From Halorubrum sp. F4 (lineage in GTDB: Archaea; Halobacteriota; Halobacteria; Halobacteriales; Haloferacaceae), in contig NZ_JAPDFS010000003.1 of the NCBI RefSeq assembly GCF_027257195.1, forward strand, positions 457,028-495,579: a stretch of DNA of 38,552 nucleotides. The letters are read 5' to 3'. Shown in pieces: positions 25,171 to 34,059 of the stretch; within the stretch, counting starts at the first letter, position 1; the number at the start of each line of letters is the position of its first letter. Below the pieces are notes generated by a model, which saw only the letters and a program-made list of their open reading frames with translations, made no database searches and was not told the origin of the DNA. The position numbers were made by a program, and so were the translations under genes.

Positions 25171-26004
25171 TCACTCCTCCGGGGCCGGCTCGAGGGCGAC
25201 GTGGTCGAACCCGCGGTCCGCGAGCCGCTCCGCGGCGCGGTCGGTGATCGAGGGGGCGACGAGCACGCCGCGGACTTCGAGATCGACTGCGCCGGTGTCG
25301 GCTGTGGTGTCATCGCCGTCGATCTCGGCTGCGTCGGCGTCGGCTGCGGTGTCGTCACCGTCGCTATCGAGGGGATCGTCGCGTTCCTCGTCGACGCCCA
25401 ATTCCTCGCGGAGCGCCCGCACGTATCGGGCGAGCTGGCCGACTGCGTCGGGGCCCACCCGCCGCCGTTTCAGCTCCACGACGACCGGGTTGCCGTCGGC
25501 GTCGATCCCGAAGACGTCCATCGGGCCGGCGCTGGAGGGCCGCTCGGTCTCCCGCGGCTCGAAGCCCGGTTCGATCAGGTCGGGGCGTTCGAGGATCCGG
25601 GTCCGGAGGTCCTCCTCGGTTCCGTGGATAGCGAGGTCGCGGCCGCCGGTGACCGGCATCGCGGAGAGCTGGTGGACGTCGGAGAAGCGGACGGTGAGGG
25701 TTTCGTCCGGGGTCGTTCGGGTCGACACCACGCGGAGCCGCCCCTCCCGGACCGCGGCGCGGTGTTCGGACCCCGGCGGCTGCCAGTTGACCGGCTGGCG
25801 GCCCTCGTCGGTGTGGACGAGTGCGGCCCCGTCGGGTTTCAGGAGAAGGAGGCGGTCGCCGGCACCGAGGTCGGAGGCGGCGCGCCCCTCGTAGGAGACC
25901 GTACAGCGGCCGAAGACGCTGATCAGGTCCCCGCGGTCGAACGCCGCCTCCAGCTCCCAGAGGGCCTCGCGGTGGCTCGGGTCGTGGAGGCTCGTGACTG
26001 TCAC
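25171..26004 (-). CDS. nucS: Mismatch-specific endonuclease NucS/EndoMS
   Basis: 277 residues from GTG 26004, chosen because a TATA box lies 28 bases upstream. The N-terminal DNA-binding and dimerisation half has [14 protein letters not shown] and NWQPPGSEH. The RecB-like nuclease half has PMDVFGID (Asp163), VVVELKR (Glu177, Lys179) and the QLARY helix (Gln190). EndoMS/NucS cuts both strands at base mismatches and replaces MutS-MutL in many archaea and actinobacteria. Residues about 206-243 are an extra acidic, repetitive insert ([16 protein letters not shown]) late in the nuclease domain. The usual PCNA-binding tail is not obvious; it ends LEPAPEE. Confidence 0.93.
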   Translation of the reverse strand: MTVTSLHDPSHREALWELEAAFDRGDLISVFGRCTVSYEGRAASDLGAGDRLLLLKPDGAALVHTDEGRQPVNWQPPGSEHRAAVREGRLRVVSTRTTPDETLTVRFSDVHQLSAMPVTGGRDLAIHGTEEDLRTRILERPDLIEPGFEPRETERPSSAGPMDVFGIDADGNPVVVELKRRRVGPDAVGQLARYVRALREELGVDEERDDPLDSDGDDTAADADAAEIDGDDTTADTGAVDLEVRGVLVAPSITDRAAERLADRGFDHVALEPAPEE

Positions 26005-26028
26005 TGTGACGCCGTAGGCGTCGGACGG

Positions 26029-26036
26029 TGAAAAAC
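26029..26036 (-). promoter_or_regulatory. TATA box for nucS
   Basis: Minus-strand GTTTTTCAC centred about 28 bases before GTG 26004; it decides the start against longer in-frame alternatives. Confidence 0.6.
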
Positions 26037-26109
26037 CGCGCGTGGTCGGGTCGCGGAGACGACGCGAGGTGAATCCCACCCGCACCCTACCACCCCGCGT
26101 CGTACCGCC

Positions 26110-26206
26110 CCGCACCTCACGCCTCCCCAGCCTCGCTGCTCGCTACGCTCGCGGCGTCCCTCGCGGGCCGGTCGCGGGCCGCCGGCCCGCTCCCGGGCGC
26201 GCCGAC
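26110..26206 (-). repeat. Dispersed hairpin element, copy 2
   Basis: Minus strand. First hairpin: inner stem GCGGGCC/GGCCCGC with loop GGC, symmetric GA/GA internal loop, outer stem CCGG/CCGG. Second hairpin: CGCCGC against GCAGCG with one mismatch. The tail (plus 26110-26135) matches copies 1 and 3 base for base. It lies 61 bases beyond the ahcY stop on the same strand and about 80 bases upstream of the nucS promoter, so it is probably part of the ahcY 3' transcript. No TATA box of its own was seen. Confidence 0.75.
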
Positions 26207-26267
26207 CGCATCGTGTGTGTGAATCTCCGTCTCAGCGGGGTCGAGCGGAACGATCCGAACCGCCGCG

Positions 26268-27557
26268 TCAGGTCCCGTGCTCCCAGCTACCCATGTACTC
26301 GCGCTGCTCCTCGGAGAGCGAGTCGTGGTCGACGCCCTCCGCGGCGAGTTTGATCTCGGCGACCTCGCGGTCGAGGTCGTCGGGGACGTCGTGGACGCCG
26401 GGCTCGTAGTCGTCGGCGTTCTCGGCGAGCTCGCGGACGGCCACCGCCTGGACGCCGAAGCTCTGGTCCATCACCTCGACCGGATGGCCGAGCGCGATGG
26501 GCGCGGCGAGGTTGACGAGCCGGCCCTCCGCGAGCACGTTGAGCACGCGCCCGTCGGACATCTCGTACCCCTCGACGCCGTCGCGGGCCTCGAAGCGGTC
26601 GACCGCGAGGTCGTCGAGCTCCTCGAGGTTGATCTCCACGTCGAAGTGGCCCGCGTTCGCGAGGAGGACGCCGTCGTTCATGACCTCGAAGTGCTCGCGG
26701 GTGATCACGTCGCGGTTGCCCGTCGTCGTGACGAACACGTCGCCCTTCGCCGCGGCCTCCGTCATCGGGAGCACCTCGTAGCCCTCCATGTGGGCCTCGA
26801 GCGCCTTTCGCGGGTCGACCTCGCAGACGATGACGTTCGCGTTCTGGCCGGCCGCCTTCTTCGCGACGCCCTTGCCGCAGTAGCCGAACCCGCCGATGAC
26901 GACGTTCTTGCCCGCGAACGAGAGGTTCGTCGTCATCGCGATGGTCGCGAGCGAGGACTCTCCCGTGCCGTGGACGTTGTCGAACAGCCGCTTCATCGGC
27001 GTGTCGTTCACGGCGAAGACCGGGTAGTGGAGCTCTCCGTCGGCGTCCATCGCGCGCAGGCGGTGGACTCCGGTGGTGGTCTCCTCGGCCCCGCCGAGGA
27101 TCGAGTCGATCAGCTCGGGGTACTCCTCGTGGACGAGTTTCACCATGTCCATGCCGTCGTCGACGGTGATCGTCGGCCGGTGGGAGACGACCGCGTGCAT
27201 CGCGTCGTAGTACTCCTCATCGCCGACGCCGCGGACCGCGTAGGAGGTGATCGACTCGTGCTCGTTCAGCGCCGCCGAGACGTCGTCGTGCGTCGAGAGC
27301 GGGTTACACCCGGTGATGGCGACCTCCGCGCCGCCGTCGGCGAGCAGCTCGACGAGGTTCGCCGTCTTCGCCTCGACGTGCATCGCCATCGCGATCGTCT
27401 CGCCCTCGAGGGGTTGCTCCGTCTCGAACTCCTCGCGGAGCGCGTTCAGGATCGGCATGTGCTGGAGCGCCCAGTCCATCTTTCGACGTCCCTCCTCGCG
27501 GGCCGCGTCGGGATCCGAAAGATGCTCCGTGACCGGCGGATACGTGCTCTCGCTCAT
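26268..27557 (-). CDS. ahcY: Adenosylhomocysteinase
   Basis: 429 residues from ATG 27557; the GTG at 27575 lies only about 10 bases from the TATA box and is rejected. It hydrolyses S-adenosylhomocysteine to adenosine and homocysteine, clearing the product of SAM methylations. Markers: ETIAMAMHVEAKTANL and GCNPLSTHDDV in the substrate domain, NVHGTGESS, NAD-binding GGFGYCGKGVAKKA, TGNRDVI, NAGHFDVEI. The C-terminus lacks the lysine/tyrosine pair of eukaryotic enzymes, as in other archaea. Single-gene unit; hairpin element copy 2 follows. Confidence 0.96.
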   Translation of the reverse strand: MSESTYPPVTEHLSDPDAAREEGRRKMDWALQHMPILNALREEFETEQPLEGETIAMAMHVEAKTANLVELLADGGAEVAITGCNPLSTHDDVSAALNEHESITSYAVRGVGDEEYYDAMHAVVSHRPTITVDDGMDMVKLVHEEYPELIDSILGGAEETTTGVHRLRAMDADGELHYPVFAVNDTPMKRLFDNVHGTGESSLATIAMTTNLSFAGKNVVIGGFGYCGKGVAKKAAGQNANVIVCEVDPRKALEAHMEGYEVLPMTEAAAKGDVFVTTTGNRDVITREHFEVMNDGVLLANAGHFDVEINLEELDDLAVDRFEARDGVEGYEMSDGRVLNVLAEGRLVNLAAPIALGHPVEVMDQSFGVQAVAVRELAENADDYEPGVHDVPDDLDREVAEIKLAAEGVDHDSLSEEQREYMGSWEHGT

Positions 27558-27580
27558 GTCCTCCGGTTCGCTCACCGCAC

Positions 27581-27588
27581 ACTAAACG
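27581..27588 (-). promoter_or_regulatory. TATA box for ahcY
   Basis: Minus-strand CGTTTAGT centred 28 bases before ATG 27557; it supports that start. Confidence 0.6.
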
Positions 27589-27677
27589 ATGCCGACACCG
27601 GGTCGCGATCGAAAAGAGGCCGGTCGTTCGCAGTCGGTCGTCCGCGCTCAGTCACCGATGGCCGTACCGTCCGTCAG

Positions 27678-28829
27678 CTACGGCGGGCCGTTTCCGGGCG
27701 CGTTACCGGGACCGTTTCCGTTGTCGGAGTCGTCCGCGTCATCGTCTTCGTGTTCGTCCTCGTCGTCGCTGTCGTCCTCGCCGTCGTCGGCTTCGTCAGC
27801 GTCGTTCTCGTCGGCATCGTCTTCCTCAGACTCGCCTTCATCCGCATCCTCGCCGTCGTCCTCGTCAGCGTCGTCCTCGTCAGCGTCGTCCTCGTCAACG
27901 TCGTCGTCTTCATTCTTATCAGCGTCGTTCCCTGCGTGGTCCGGCGGGCCCTGCCCGCCGTCGTCACCGTTCTCGGCCTCGGCAGGCGCGTTTCCGGACG
28001 CGTCGTCCCCGTCAGCGTCGTCGCTGGCGTTGGCAGGGTCGTCGTTCGGGCCACCGGGGCTCCCGGCGTGATCGGGGGCGTTCCCGGGGTTGTTCTCGGT
28101 TACGAAGTCGGAGACTGCGCTCCCGATGCCGCCGTCACGATCCCCGATGTCTTCGATGAACTCGCGAACCAGTTGTCCGAACGACCGGTCCTCGTCCGCT
28201 TCGTCATCGTCTACGGTGAGGTCGGCGGTCGTCGAGACGCTCTCGTTCCCGACGGTCGCGGTCACCTCGACCGTGACGTTCTCCTCGGGAGCCGGAAGAT
28301 CGACCGTGCCGTTCTCGTCGGTCGTGTAGTTCCCCTCGCCGACGTAGGTCGCGTTGGCGTCGTCGGTCGCGTTCTCCCCCGTCACGGTCGTGACGTTCAC
28401 GGAGGCGTTCTCGACCGCGGTGTCGTTGTCGGTCACCGTGACCGTCGGTTCGCCGTCGGCGTCCTCGACGTCCACCTCGAGCCCGTCGGGCGCGTCGAGG
28501 TCGGCGGTCGTCGAGCCGGTCGCGTTCCCGTCGGTCGCGGTCACTTCGACCGTCACGTCCTCCTCGGGAGCCGGGAGGTCGACCGTGCCGTTCTCGTCGG
28601 TCGCGTACTCGCCCGTCCCCGCGTACGAGGCGTTCGCCTCGTCGTCCGCGACGCTCACGATCACCGTCGCGTTCTCGACCGCGGAGTCGTTCTCGGTCAC
28701 CGTGACCGTCGGTTCGCCGTCGGCGTCCTCGACCGTCACGCCGAGCGTTTCCTCGGCGGCCGCGACGCCGGTCACCGCGCCGATCGTGACGACCGCGATC
28801 ACCAGCAGCCGTATCGTGCGTTCGCTCAT
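27678..28829 (-). CDS. Secreted protein with two beta-sandwich-like repeats and acidic tail
   Basis: 383 residues from ATG 28829. Signal peptide about 1-25 (LLVIAVVTIGAVTGVAAA), Sec type. Two homologous units (about 31-110 and 118-204) share VEDADGEPTVTVT, ATDENGTVDLPAPEE or TTDENGTVDLPAPEE, and DVTVEVTAT/NVTVEVTAT; they resemble Ig-like or carboxypeptidase-regulatory-like beta modules. Many NxS/T sequons suggest N-glycosylation. Residues after about 205 are low-complexity, with GNAPDHAGSPGGPNDD pieces and long DE runs, ending GNGPGNAPGNGPP. No C-terminal membrane segment or PGF-CTERM motif is seen, so it is probably secreted or held non-covalently. Function unknown. Confidence 0.85.
   Translation of the reverse strand: MSERTIRLLVIAVVTIGAVTGVAAAEETLGVTVEDADGEPTVTVTENDSAVENATVIVSVADDEANASYAGTGEYATDENGTVDLPAPEEDVTVEVTATDGNATGSTTADLDAPDGLEVDVEDADGEPTVTVTDNDTAVENASVNVTTVTGENATDDANATYVGEGNYTTDENGTVDLPAPEENVTVEVTATVGNESVSTTADLTVDDDEADEDRSFGQLVREFIEDIGDRDGGIGSAVSDFVTENNPGNAPDHAGSPGGPNDDPANASDDADGDDASGNAPAEAENGDDGGQGPPDHAGNDADKNEDDDVDEDDADEDDADEDDGEDADEGESEEDDADENDADEADDGEDDSDDEDEHEDDDADDSDNGNGPGNAPGNGPP
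27855..27899. repeat. 15-bp tandem repeat in the acidic tail
   Basis: Three consecutive 15-bp units (GTCGTCCTCGTCAGC, twice, then with one change) on the plus strand encode DEDDADEDD on the minus strand. They lie in a longer GTC/CTC-rich tract (27800-27910) that is prone to slippage. Confidence 0.9.
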
Positions 28830-28872
28830 GTCCACTCGGGTCGTACCGCCCGTTCCCCATAAGTCGGGAACT

Positions 28873-28921
28873 CCGTTAAGCCCGATTAACTCGGATTTGA
28901 TCCGGTTTTACCCGGTTCTAC
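28873..28921. promoter_or_regulatory. AT cores phased at about 10 bp upstream of the secreted-protein gene
   Basis: Five short units follow each other, roughly CCGTTAAGC, CCGATTAAC, TCGGATTTGAT, CCGGTTTTAC, CCGGTTCTAC, each with an AT core flanked by CCG or CGG. They lie upstream of the TATA-like CTTATGG (28858-28865) of the gene ending at 28829. The spacing would put the cores on one face of the helix: a curved segment or a multi-site operator is possible. Confidence 0.4.
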
Positions 28922-29069
28922 GGGCCGTTCGGGAGATCGATGGGATCGGGGGCGGTCCGACCCGCCCGTCGAGGCCGGTCGGAGCCGATCGCGTTTCGCC
29001 CGCGGATTCACCCGCGGTTCGACCGGGCTCTCGGAGCGGGCGGGACGAGGCGGGCCACGCCGCGGACGG

Positions 29070-29516
29070 CTACGCGCTCGCGGCGTCGTCCGGGCTTCGG
29101 AGCCGCCCCAGCGCCAGCCCCGCGAAGGCGACGACCGCCAGCTGGACGCCGAAGCCGACGCTCGATCCGACCGCGAGGACCGCGGTGATCGCGCCCTGCT
29201 GGGGGCCGAGCCAGAGGAGCGTCCCGGCCGTCACGACGAGGTACGCGACCGCGGAGACGACGCCGGTGGTGACCGCGATCGTCCCGACACAGGGGAGATC
29301 GCCTCGCGTTCGACCGATCCGGTAGGCGACGCCGAGGAGCGCGCCGTAGACGAGCACGAAGGAGACGAACCGGCCGCCGGCGACGTACAGCGAGAGGGCG
29401 TCCGTGGCCGGGAGGTCGATCGACGATTCGAGGAGGATCGGGGCGATCCGGCGCGTCACGGAGGCCGCGGCCGCGGCGACGACCGCGACGGCTGCGGGGA
29501 GGAGGGCTCGGGTCAC
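29070..29516 (-). CDS. Small integral membrane protein, four segments
   Basis: 148 residues from GTG 29516. Four hydrophobic stretches (about 4-20, 43-65, 80-103, 112-137) with short loops (RIGRTRGDLPC between the second and third), ending RLRSPDDAASA. No motif I recognise. It may be a haloarchaeal conserved-hypothetical membrane protein. It lies 91 bases beyond the stop of the hydroxyacid dehydrogenase on the same strand and could be co-transcribed with it. Confidence 0.75.
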   Translation of the reverse strand: MTRALLPAAVAVVAAAAASVTRRIAPILLESSIDLPATDALSLYVAGGRFVSFVLVYGALLGVAYRIGRTRGDLPCVGTIAVTTGVVSAVAYLVVTAGTLLWLGPQQGAITAVLAVGSSVGFGVQLAVVAFAGLALGRLRSPDDAASA

Positions 29517-29607
29517 GGTCCGATCCCGAATCGACGAGATGTTGAACGTTCCGATCGGCCGTACCGGTCGCGTTCCCGTTCGTCTCCCCCCGTTCGCCTC
29601 CCCCGAA

Positions 29608-30648
29608 TCACTCCGCGGAACCGGGTACGCTCCCGTACGTCTCGGGATCGATCCGATAGATCCCCTCCCCGCCGCGGAGGTACCGCCGGGCCTCCTCGGC
29701 GGCCTTGCGCCGAACCTCGCGCTTCGATTCCTCGGAATACCACGCGACGTGCGGAGTGACGACGACGTCGTCGCGGCCGACCAGCCGGTCGTCTACCGGC
29801 GGCTCCTCGGGCAGGACGTCGAGCCCGGCGCACCGGACCGTCCCGTCCGACAGCGCCTCGACCAGCGCGTCGGCGTCGACGACATCGCCACGGGCGGTGT
29901 TCACGAGGATCGTCCCCGATCCGTCGCGCTCGATCCCGTCGCGATCGCGCATCGTCTCGAAGGCGTCCCCGTCGAACATCCCTCGAGTCTCCGGCGTCAG
30001 CGGCGTGTGGATCGAGATCGCGTCGCTCTCGCGAAGCAGGCGATCGAAACCGACCGGCTCCGCGTCGAGCGCACGGATCTCCGCCTCGGGAACGTACGGA
30101 TCGTGAACGAGGACGCGGCCGAACTGCGGGGTCGCCTTCCGGACGGTCTCCCGGCCGATCCGCCCGCAGCCGACGACGCCGACGGTCAGCTCTGCGGGGC
30201 GATACAGCGGGGCGCTGATCTGCCAGTTCCAGCCGCCCGCCGCCGTGTCCGCCGCGGCCGTCGGGATCCCCCGGACGAGGGAGGCGCACATCCCGATCGC
30301 GTGCGCGGAGACCTCGTCCATGCCGTAATCGGGGACGTTCGAGACGGCCACGCCGCGGGCGTCCGCCGCCGCGAGGTCGATGTTGTCGACGCCGACGCCG
30401 GCGCGGACGACCGCCAGCAGGTTCGAACAGCCCTCGAGGACCTCGGCGGTCATCGGCGTCGACGCGTCGACGACGATCGCGTCCGGGTCCGACTCGATCA
30501 CCGCCTCGGCCGAGCGGAGGGGGCGCTGTATCAGGTCGACCTCCTCGCCGAAGACCTCGCGTTCGGTCTCGAGGCTCGTGAGTTTCGTGTCGCTGATCAC
30601 GACCCGAGGTCGGACGTCCCCCCCGTCGGAACCGCTGGCTTCGGTCAT
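29608..30648 (-). CDS. D-2-hydroxyacid dehydrogenase, CtBP/SerA-like
   Basis: 346 residues. Rossmann motif VVGCGRIGRE (about 159-168) with HDPY for NAD binding. Catalytic Arg in VNTARGD, Glu in GLDVLPEEPP and His in TPHVAWYSEES. The substrate part has VVRAGVGVDNIDL. The pattern HVAWYSEES is that of CtBP-like members rather than phosphoglycerate dehydrogenase, and no ACT domain is present. It reduces a 2-keto acid or oxidises a D-2-hydroxy acid; the substrate is unknown. TATA box at 30674-30681 fits the ATG at 30648. Confidence 0.9.
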   Translation of the reverse strand: MTEASGSDGGDVRPRVVISDTKLTSLETEREVFGEEVDLIQRPLRSAEAVIESDPDAIVVDASTPMTAEVLEGCSNLLAVVRAGVGVDNIDLAAADARGVAVSNVPDYGMDEVSAHAIGMCASLVRGIPTAAADTAAGGWNWQISAPLYRPAELTVGVVGCGRIGRETVRKATPQFGRVLVHDPYVPEAEIRALDAEPVGFDRLLRESDAISIHTPLTPETRGMFDGDAFETMRDRDGIERDGSGTILVNTARGDVVDADALVEALSDGTVRCAGLDVLPEEPPVDDRLVGRDDVVVTPHVAWYSEESKREVRRKAAEEARRYLRGGEGIYRIDPETYGSVPGSAE

Positions 30649-30673
30649 CGTCCCGGTTGAACCTCCGCGGAGA

Positions 30674-30681
30674 CAATAATT
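30674..30681 (-). promoter_or_regulatory. TATA box for the hydroxyacid dehydrogenase
   Basis: Minus-strand AATTATTG about 29 bases before ATG 30648. The motif is nearly symmetric and could also serve rightward transcription into hairpin element copy 3 at 30735. Confidence 0.55.
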
Positions 30682-30734
30682 CCCCGCCCCGACGTCGACG
30701 ACTGCTGCGGATCTCGACGGTGAGTGATTCCGCA

Positions 30735-30901
30735 GTGGCGCGTGCCTGCGAGCGGCCGAGGGGCCGCGAGTAGCCCGCGCGAGGTCGCCGGCGCGGAGCG
30801 CCGGCTGCTCGGAGATCTTCGATTTCCGGTGGAGGGCGGGGCGACCCGCCAGCGGTTCCGGCGGGTCGCCGAGCCCGAGGCTGGGGAGGCGTGAGGTGCG
30901 G
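30735..30901 (+). repeat. Dispersed hairpin element, copy 3 (longest)
   Basis: First hairpin: GCGCGTGC (30738-30745) against GCCCGCGC (30773-30780, one mismatch), CTGC/GTAG, GA/GA internal loop, inner stem GCGGCC/GGCCGC with loop GAGG. Second: GCCGGCGC/GCGCCGGC (30787-30805). Two extra hairpins follow: 30810-30817 with 30821-30828 (loop TTC), and an 11-bp perfect stem 30840-30850 with 30860-30870. The tail (30876-30901) matches copies 1 and 2. A G/T-rich stretch with GGTTGCGG and GGTTGCAGGGTGG follows. It lies in the divergent gap before the zinc-ribbon gene at 31115. Confidence 0.78.
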
Positions 30902-31114
30902 TTGCGGAGCGGCCGCGGTTGCAGGGTGGTTGCGGTTGGCTGGGACGTTGATGACGATCATCGTGGGCACCTCGACGGCGACGACCTACCGACTCTCCTC
31001 ACGATGACGGGCCGAGCACGATCCGGCGGATCGGACCGTCGTCAACCGGATCCTTCCCGATCGATCCCCGCCAACAACGTTATTCGCGGCGAACGCCTAC
31101 AGTAGCCACCGACA

Positions 31115-31315
31115 GTGTCCACTCATCACGCCTCCACCGACGACACGAACGCACGCCCGAAGGCGGTGCTGTTCTGCCCCGACTGCGGCCACGAGAGCCG
31201 CCTCTCCGGCGACTGGATCGTCCGGGAGAGCGCGGGACGGACCACCCACACGTGTCCGGTCTGTGACGCGACGGTCGAGGACCGCCGCCGACTGGAGCCG
31301 GCGATCGCGCCCTGA
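31115..31315 (+). CDS. Small zinc-ribbon protein
   Basis: 66 residues from GTG 31115, with TATA-like GTTATTCG about 33 bases upstream. Two CxxC pairs, CPDCGHES (Cys21, Cys24) and CPVCDATV (Cys47, Cys50), form a zinc ribbon around GDWIVRESAGRTTHT. Haloarchaea have many such single-ribbon proteins; I cannot assign a role. It is followed by pyrG on the same strand after 170 bases, with a separate TATA-like box for pyrG. Confidence 0.8.
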   Translation: MSTHHASTDDTNARPKAVLFCPDCGHESRLSGDWIVRESAGRTTHTCPVCDATVEDRRRLEPAIAP

Positions 31316-31485
31316 CTGCCGGCTTCCGGTCGAACTGTCCCGGTTCTTCCTCGCGATCCGGCGTGCGGATGGTTCCCGTTCGACGAACGATCGCTTCGTT
31401 CCGATCCACACGGACGATCGTGTTCGTTTGGTCCGGTTCGGAACCCCTCCGAAACGGTTTTGCCGGCCCCTGACGGACGGTCGAT

Positions 31486-33141
31486 ATGCCAACGGATCCC
31501 GATACGGGGTACGATCCCTCGTTGGGTCGGAAGTTCGTGTTCGTCACGGGGGGAGTCATGTCCGGGCTGGGCAAGGGAATCACCGCCGCCAGCACCGGCC
31601 GACTCCTCTCGAACGCGGGCTTCGACGTGACCGCGGTGAAGGTGGACCCCTACCTCAACGTCGACGCCGGGACGATGAACCCGTACGAGCACGGCGAGGT
31701 GTACGTCCTGAAGGACGGCGGCGAGGTCGACCTCGATCTGGGGAACTACGAGCGCTTCCTCGGGACGGACATGACCTTCGACCACAACGTCACCACGGGC
31801 AAGACCTACCAGCACGTCATCGAGCGCGAGCGCGCCGGCGACTACCTCGGGAAGACCGTCCAGATCATCCCGCACGTCACCGACGACATCAAACGACGCA
31901 TCCGCGAGGCCGCCGAGGGGTCGGACGTCTGTCTGATCGAGATCGGCGGCACCGTCGGCGACATCGAGTCGATGCCTTTCCTCGAGGCGCTCCGGCAGTT
32001 CGCCCACGAGGAGGACGACGAGGACATCCTCTTTACCCACGTCACGCTCGTTCCCTACTCGAAGAACGGCGAGCAGAAGACGAAGCCGACCCAGCACTCG
32101 GTCAAGGAACTGCGGTCGATCGGTCTCCAGCCCGACGTGCTCGTCGGACGCTGCGAGGACCGGCTGGATCCGGAGACGAAAGAGAAGATCGCGCTCTTCT
32201 GTGACGTTCCCACGGACGCCGTCTTCTCGAACCCCGACGTCGAGGACATCTATCACGTCCCGTTGATGGTCGAGGACGAGGGGTTGGACGAGTACGTGAT
32301 GGAGCGACTCGGACTCGCCGACGAGGCGCTCCCGAAGGCGGAGCGCTCGACGGAGTGGCGCGAGCTCGTCACGCGCGACCGCGAGGACGAGATCGACGTA
32401 GCGCTCGTCGGCAAGTACGCCCTCGAGGACGCGTACATGTCGATCCACGAGGCGCTGAAACACGCCGGCATCCAGACGGGGACGGAGGTCAACGTGTTGT
32501 GGGTCGACGCCGACGAGACCCGCGAGGAGCACGAAGAGCGGCTCGCGTCCGCGGACGCGGTCGTCGTCCCCGGGGGGTTCGGCTCGCGCGGAACCGACGG
32601 GAAGATCGAGGCGGTGCGGTACGCCCGCGAGAACGACGTCCCCTTCCTCGGGCTCTGTCTCGGCTTCCAGATGGCCGTCGTCGAGCATGCACGCAACGTG
32701 CTCGGACTCGAGGACGCTCACTCCGCGGAGATCGACGCCGACACGCCGCATCCGGTCATCGATCTCCTCCCGGAGCAGTACGAGACCGAGGACATGGGCG
32801 GGACGATGCGGCTCGGCGCTCACGAGACGGACATCGAGCCGGGAACGCTCGCGGCGTCGGTGTACGGCGCGGACTCCTGTACCGAGCGGCACCGCCACCG
32901 CTACGAGGTGAACCCCGAGTATATCGACGAGCTGGAGGCCGACGGACTCGTCTTCTCCGGGCGCGCCGACAACCGCATGGAGATCCTCGAGCGGCCGGAC
33001 CACCCGTTCTTCTTCGGGACGCAGGCACATCCCGAGTTCCGGTCACGACCGGATCGGGCGAGCCCGCCGTTCGTCGCCCTCGTCGAGGCGGCGCTCGGAT
33101 CGACGGACACAACCGAGCGGAACGCGGACGTGAGGCTATAG
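31486..33141 (+). CDS. pyrG: CTP synthase
   Basis: 551 residues from ATG 31486, with TATA-like GGTTTTGC at leaderless distance. It makes CTP from UTP, ATP and glutamine. The synthetase domain opens [20 protein letters not shown] (nucleotide-binding loop) with [24 protein letters not shown]. The C-terminal class I glutaminase has [10 protein letters not shown] with nucleophile Cys391, and [11 protein letters not shown] with the catalytic His and Glu. Its TAG is followed at once by the guaA ATG with no gap, so the two nucleotide amidotransferase genes are co-transcribed. Confidence 0.97.
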   Translation: MPTDPDTGYDPSLGRKFVFVTGGVMSGLGKGITAASTGRLLSNAGFDVTAVKVDPYLNVDAGTMNPYEHGEVYVLKDGGEVDLDLGNYERFLGTDMTFDHNVTTGKTYQHVIERERAGDYLGKTVQIIPHVTDDIKRRIREAAEGSDVCLIEIGGTVGDIESMPFLEALRQFAHEEDDEDILFTHVTLVPYSKNGEQKTKPTQHSVKELRSIGLQPDVLVGRCEDRLDPETKEKIALFCDVPTDAVFSNPDVEDIYHVPLMVEDEGLDEYVMERLGLADEALPKAERSTEWRELVTRDREDEIDVALVGKYALEDAYMSIHEALKHAGIQTGTEVNVLWVDADETREEHEERLASADAVVVPGGFGSRGTDGKIEAVRYARENDVPFLGLCLGFQMAVVEHARNVLGLEDAHSAEIDADTPHPVIDLLPEQYETEDMGGTMRLGAHETDIEPGTLAASVYGADSCTERHRHRYEVNPEYIDELEADGLVFSGRADNRMEILERPDHPFFFGTQAHPEFRSRPDRASPPFVALVEAALGSTDTTERNADVRL

Positions 33142-34059
33142 ATGGTCGAGACGGACGAGTTCATCGACGAGGCGGTAGCGGAGATCCGCGAGGCGGTCGG
33201 CGACGCGAACGCCGTGATCGCCCTGTCCGGCGGCGTCGACTCCTCGGTCGCGGCGACGCTGGCGTACGAGGCGATCGGCGACCGGCTCACGCCGGTGTAC
33301 GTCGACACGGGGCTGATGCGGAAGGGCGAGACCGAGGGTGTCCGAGAGACCTTCTCGTTCATGGAGTCGCTGCGGATCGTCGAGGCGGAGGAGCGCTTCT
33401 TCGACCGGCTCGAGGGCGTGGTCGATCCCGAGGAGAAACGCCACGTCATCGGCGAGGGGTTCATCGACGAGTTCGAGACGGTCGCCCGCGACGTCGACGC
33501 CGACTACCTCGTTCAGGGAACGATCTACCCCGACCGCATCGAGTCGGAGGGGAACATCAAGTCGCACCACAACGTGGGAGGGCTCCCCGAGGTCGTCGAC
33601 TTCGAGGGGATCGTCGAGCCGGTGCGTGACCTCTACAAGGACGAGGTCCGCGAGGTCGCCCGCGCGCTCGACCTCGAGGAGGTCATCTCCGAGCGGATGC
33701 CGTTCCCCGGTCCCGGACTCGCCGTCCGGGTCGTCGGCGAGGTCACCCCGGAGAAGGCGGCGGTCGCCCGCGAGGCGTGCCACGTCGTCGAGGAGGAGCT
33801 CGAGGAGTACGATCCCTGGCAGGCGTTCGGGGCCGTGATCGGGAAGGCGACCGGCGTGAAGGGCGACAACCGGGTCCACGGTTGGGTCGTCGCGGTGCGC
33901 TCGGTCGAGAGCCGCGACGGGATGACCGCACGCGCCCAGGAGATCGACTGGAACACGCTCCAGCGGATCCAGAGCCGCATAACGGGTGAAAACGAGAACG
34001 TCGCCCGCGTCGTCTACGACGTGACCCACAAACCGCCCGCGACCATCGAGTACGAGTGA
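33142..34059 (+). CDS. guaAb: GMP synthase, ATP-pyrophosphatase subunit
   Basis: 305 residues. Archaeal GMP synthetase is split into glutaminase and pyrophosphatase subunits, and this is the latter: PP-loop [12 protein letters not shown] (27-38), [27 protein letters not shown], and the dimer-domain end [12 protein letters not shown]. It adenylates XMP and aminates it to GMP with ammonia from the separate glutaminase, which is not in this window. It follows pyrG without spacing and shares one base with the next gene (TGATG). Confidence 0.96.
   Translation: MVETDEFIDEAVAEIREAVGDANAVIALSGGVDSSVAATLAYEAIGDRLTPVYVDTGLMRKGETEGVRETFSFMESLRIVEAEERFFDRLEGVVDPEEKRHVIGEGFIDEFETVARDVDADYLVQGTIYPDRIESEGNIKSHHNVGGLPEVVDFEGIVEPVRDLYKDEVREVARALDLEEVISERMPFPGPGLAVRVVGEVTPEKAAVAREACHVVEEELEEYDPWQAFGAVIGKATGVKGDNRVHGWVVAVRSVESRDGMTARAQEIDWNTLQRIQSRITGENENVARVVYDVTHKPPATIEYE

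Noticed and set aside
26110..26206. Hairpin repeat as an ordinary intrinsic terminator of ahcY
   Set aside because: No T run follows, and the same element stands upstream of genes or alone in other places, so termination cannot be its common role.
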